DNA of 6,221 nucleotides. It comes from Propionibacteriaceae bacterium. GTDB taxonomy: Bacteria > Actinomycetota > Actinomycetes > Propionibacteriales > Propionibacteriaceae. The position numbers and the translations under genes are program-made. Position 1 is the stretch's first letter; each line of letters starts with the position of its first letter. The stretch covers positions 1 to 6,221 of the forward strand of contig JAUMYR010000150.1 of assembly GCA_030528545.1 (NCBI GenBank), given 5' to 3'. Below the pieces are notes generated by a model that worked only from the letters and a program-made list of their open reading frames with translations, made no database searches and was not told where the DNA came from. Positions 4,663 through 6,221 of the stretch are shown here, in pieces.

Positions 4663-6221
4663 TCATCCGCGGTCAAGGACCTCGTCATGGACGCGGGGGA
4701 GGGCGAAGGTGGAGGCCAGCCCGAGCGCCAGGAAGACGGCGGCGGCCCCCGTGGTGAGCCGCGCGGACGACAGCATCGCCTCTGAGGCGAGCTGGACGGC
4801 CTCCTCGGCCACGCCGGTTGGGGCATCCGCCAGATGCGGATGCTGCGGGAGGGTGGGGATGGTGGCCCCGACCGAGCCGCGCACGGCAGCCACGATGCTG
4901 GAGCGGGCCGGTTCGGGGATGGACGCATTCTGGAGCCGCTGCTCGGTGCCCTCGGCCAGGGAAGAGATCAGCAGCCCACCGAGGAGGGCCACTCCCAGGG
5001 CTGAGCCGAGCTGGCGGACGGTGGTCTGGAGACCGGAAGCCTCCCCCGATAGCTTGCGGGGTACCTCGGCGAGGACGACGCTGGTGAGCTGCGCGGTAGC
5101 CAAACCGACCCCCGCCCCGTAGCCGAACAGCAGGCTGGCCAGCAGCCAGGAAGCCCCCGGCAGGCTTAGGGACAAGCAGGCGACGGTGCCCAGCTCGAGA
5201 GCCAGGCCCAAACGCACGACACCTCGCTGGCCCAGCCTGCGGGTGAACGCGGGGACTAGCCCGGAGGCGACGAAGGTGCCCAGGGCCAGCGCCAGGATCA
5301 ACCCTCCCGTGCCCAGCGGGCCGTATCCCATGGCTCCCTGGAGCACCAGCGGCAGGGTGAACAGGAGTCCGAACTCGCCGAGGTGGACGATGAACGCGGC
5401 TATCGCCCCGTAGCGAAAAGTCCTGAGCCGGAACAGTCCGAGGTGGGCCAGCACGGGCCGGTGGGCGCGGCCGCGCCGGGCCTCGACGACGGCGAAGGAG
5501 AGGAGTAGCCCCAGGCCGAGAGCGATCGCGAGCGGGATGGGCGACCAGGAGCCGTCCGCTTGGCGCCACCACCCGAAGGTGGTCGCCTCGACCAGCCCGA
5601 AGACCACACAGCCCAACCCGAGCGTGGCCAGTATCGTCCCTGGAATGTCGAGGCCGCGCCGTAGCTGGGGGTCGCGGGTCTCGGGCAGGGTGGACGCGGC
5701 CAGCGCGAGGGTGAGCAGGCCAAACGGCAAGTTGAGCCAGAACGCCCAGCGCCAGGAGACGCTGGCCGCGAGCCACCCTCCGATCAGGGGACCGAGGGCG
5801 GCCATCCCGCCGATGGTCGCGCCGTAGACGGCGAAGGCGACGGGGCGTTCTTGCCCGCGGAACAGCGCGTTGATGCTCGATAGGGTCGCTGGCAGGACCA
5901 TCGCCGCGCTGATCCCCTGAGCGAGCCGGGCGGCGATGAGGATGCCCGGATCGGGGGCGAATCCGACCGCCAGCGAGGAGAGCGTGAACCCTGAGATTCC
6001 GATGAGGAACATCGTCTTGCGGCCATAGAGATCCCCGAGCCGTCCCGAGGTCAGCATGAGGGAGGCGAATACCAGGGAGTAGACGGCGTTCATCCATTCC
6101 GCGTGGGTGGGGGTTAGCTCTAGGTCGGTGATGATGACCGGCAGGGCCACGTTGGCGATGGTCGCGTCCATGATGACCAGCGACGTGCCGAGCGCGACGG
6201 CGGTCAGCGCGACCCAGCGTC
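4663..6221 (-). CDS. DHA2-family (EmrB/QacA-like) MFS drug exporter, 5' end cut by window edge
   Basis: Proton-driven multidrug or metabolite exporter of the 14-helix type in the inner membrane. The first internal Met is at 6171, but the frame stays open to the right edge and adds at least 16 residues (RWVALTAVALGTSLVI) that complete helix 1, so the true start lies outside. At least 518 residues are visible, near full length. Numbered from Met 6171: the helix-1 signature MDATIANVALP (1-11), motif A GRLGDLYGRK (43-52), motif-C-like GPLIGG (127-132), WRWAFWLNLPFG (140-151), and the conserved SGEASGLQTTVRQLGSALG (375-393). A long extracytoplasmic loop (about 405-465) precedes the last helix, as in QacA-type pumps. 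The substrate cannot be read from sequence. No regulator gene is in the window. Confidence 0.92.
   Translation of the reverse strand, partial: RWVALTAVALGTSLVIMDATIANVALPVIITDLELTPTHAEWMNAVYSLVFASLMLTSGRLGDLYGRKTMFLIGISGFTLSSLAVGFAPDPGILIAARLAQGISAAMVLPATLSSINALFRGQERPVAFAVYGATIGGMAALGPLIGGWLAASVSWRWAFWLNLPFGLLTLALAASTLPETRDPQLRRGLDIPGTILATLGLGCVVFGLVEATTFGWWRQADGSWSPIPLAIALGLGLLLSFAVVEARRGRAHRPVLAHLGLFRLRTFRYGAIAAFIVHLGEFGLLFTLPLVLQGAMGYGPLGTGGLILALALGTFVASGLVPAFTRRLGQRGVVRLGLALELGTVACLSLSLPGASWLLASLLFGYGAGVGLATAQLTSVVLAEVPRKLSGEASGLQTTVRQLGSALGVALLGGLLISSLAEGTEQRLQNASIPEPARSSIVAAVRGSVGATIPTLPQHPHLADAPTGVAEEAVQLASEAMLSSARLTTGAAAVFLALGLASTFALPRVHDEVLDRG

Noticed and set aside
4685..6097. A 470-codon alternative minus-strand frame inside the MFS gene
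   Set aside because: It is Arg/Pro-rich without hydrophobic helices. The frame ending at 4663 carries the conserved MFS motifs and is clearly the real gene.

Overview
The window is GC-rich, and every gene I can support is on the minus strand. The gene order fhaA-fhaB-pstP-rodA, the Tat signal style and the codon use indicate an Actinomycetota chromosome. I cannot fix the genus. A member of Propionibacteriales or Micrococcales is a guess.

Layout, in the direction of transcription (right to left). (1) 6221 to 4663: a 14-helix DHA2-type (EmrB/QacA-like) MFS exporter whose N-terminus runs off the right edge. (2) 4662 to 4557: a 106-base gap with a Shine-Dalgarno and a weak promoter candidate. 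(3) 4556 to 3897: a 219-residue Tat-exported protein of unknown function. (4) 3896 to 3681: a 216-base intergenic stretch. It holds a perfect 15-bp hairpin (probable terminator), two smaller dyads, a likely -10 element and a strong Shine-Dalgarno for the next gene. (5) 3680 to the left edge: fhaA, fhaB, pstP and rodA, with start and stop codons overlapping at all three junctions. rodA is cut by the left edge.

The fhaA-fhaB-pstP-rodA block is the first half of the conserved actinobacterial Ser/Thr-kinase, cell-wall and division cluster. In Mycobacterium tuberculosis it continues as pbpA-pknA-pknB, so those genes are expected just left of the window. FhaA and FhaB read phosphothreonine marks made by the PASTA-type kinases, PstP removes them, and RodA polymerises lipid II with its partner PBP. 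Together they tune peptidoglycan synthesis to growth and division. The exporter and the Tat protein look like accessory neighbours with no visible functional tie to the cluster.

I see no mobile element, CRISPR array, rRNA or tRNA, and no clearly novel system. The points most worth a second look are a non-canonical sequence in the RodA catalytic loop, the orphan Tat protein with a possible lipobox, and the run of packed dyads between it and fhaA.
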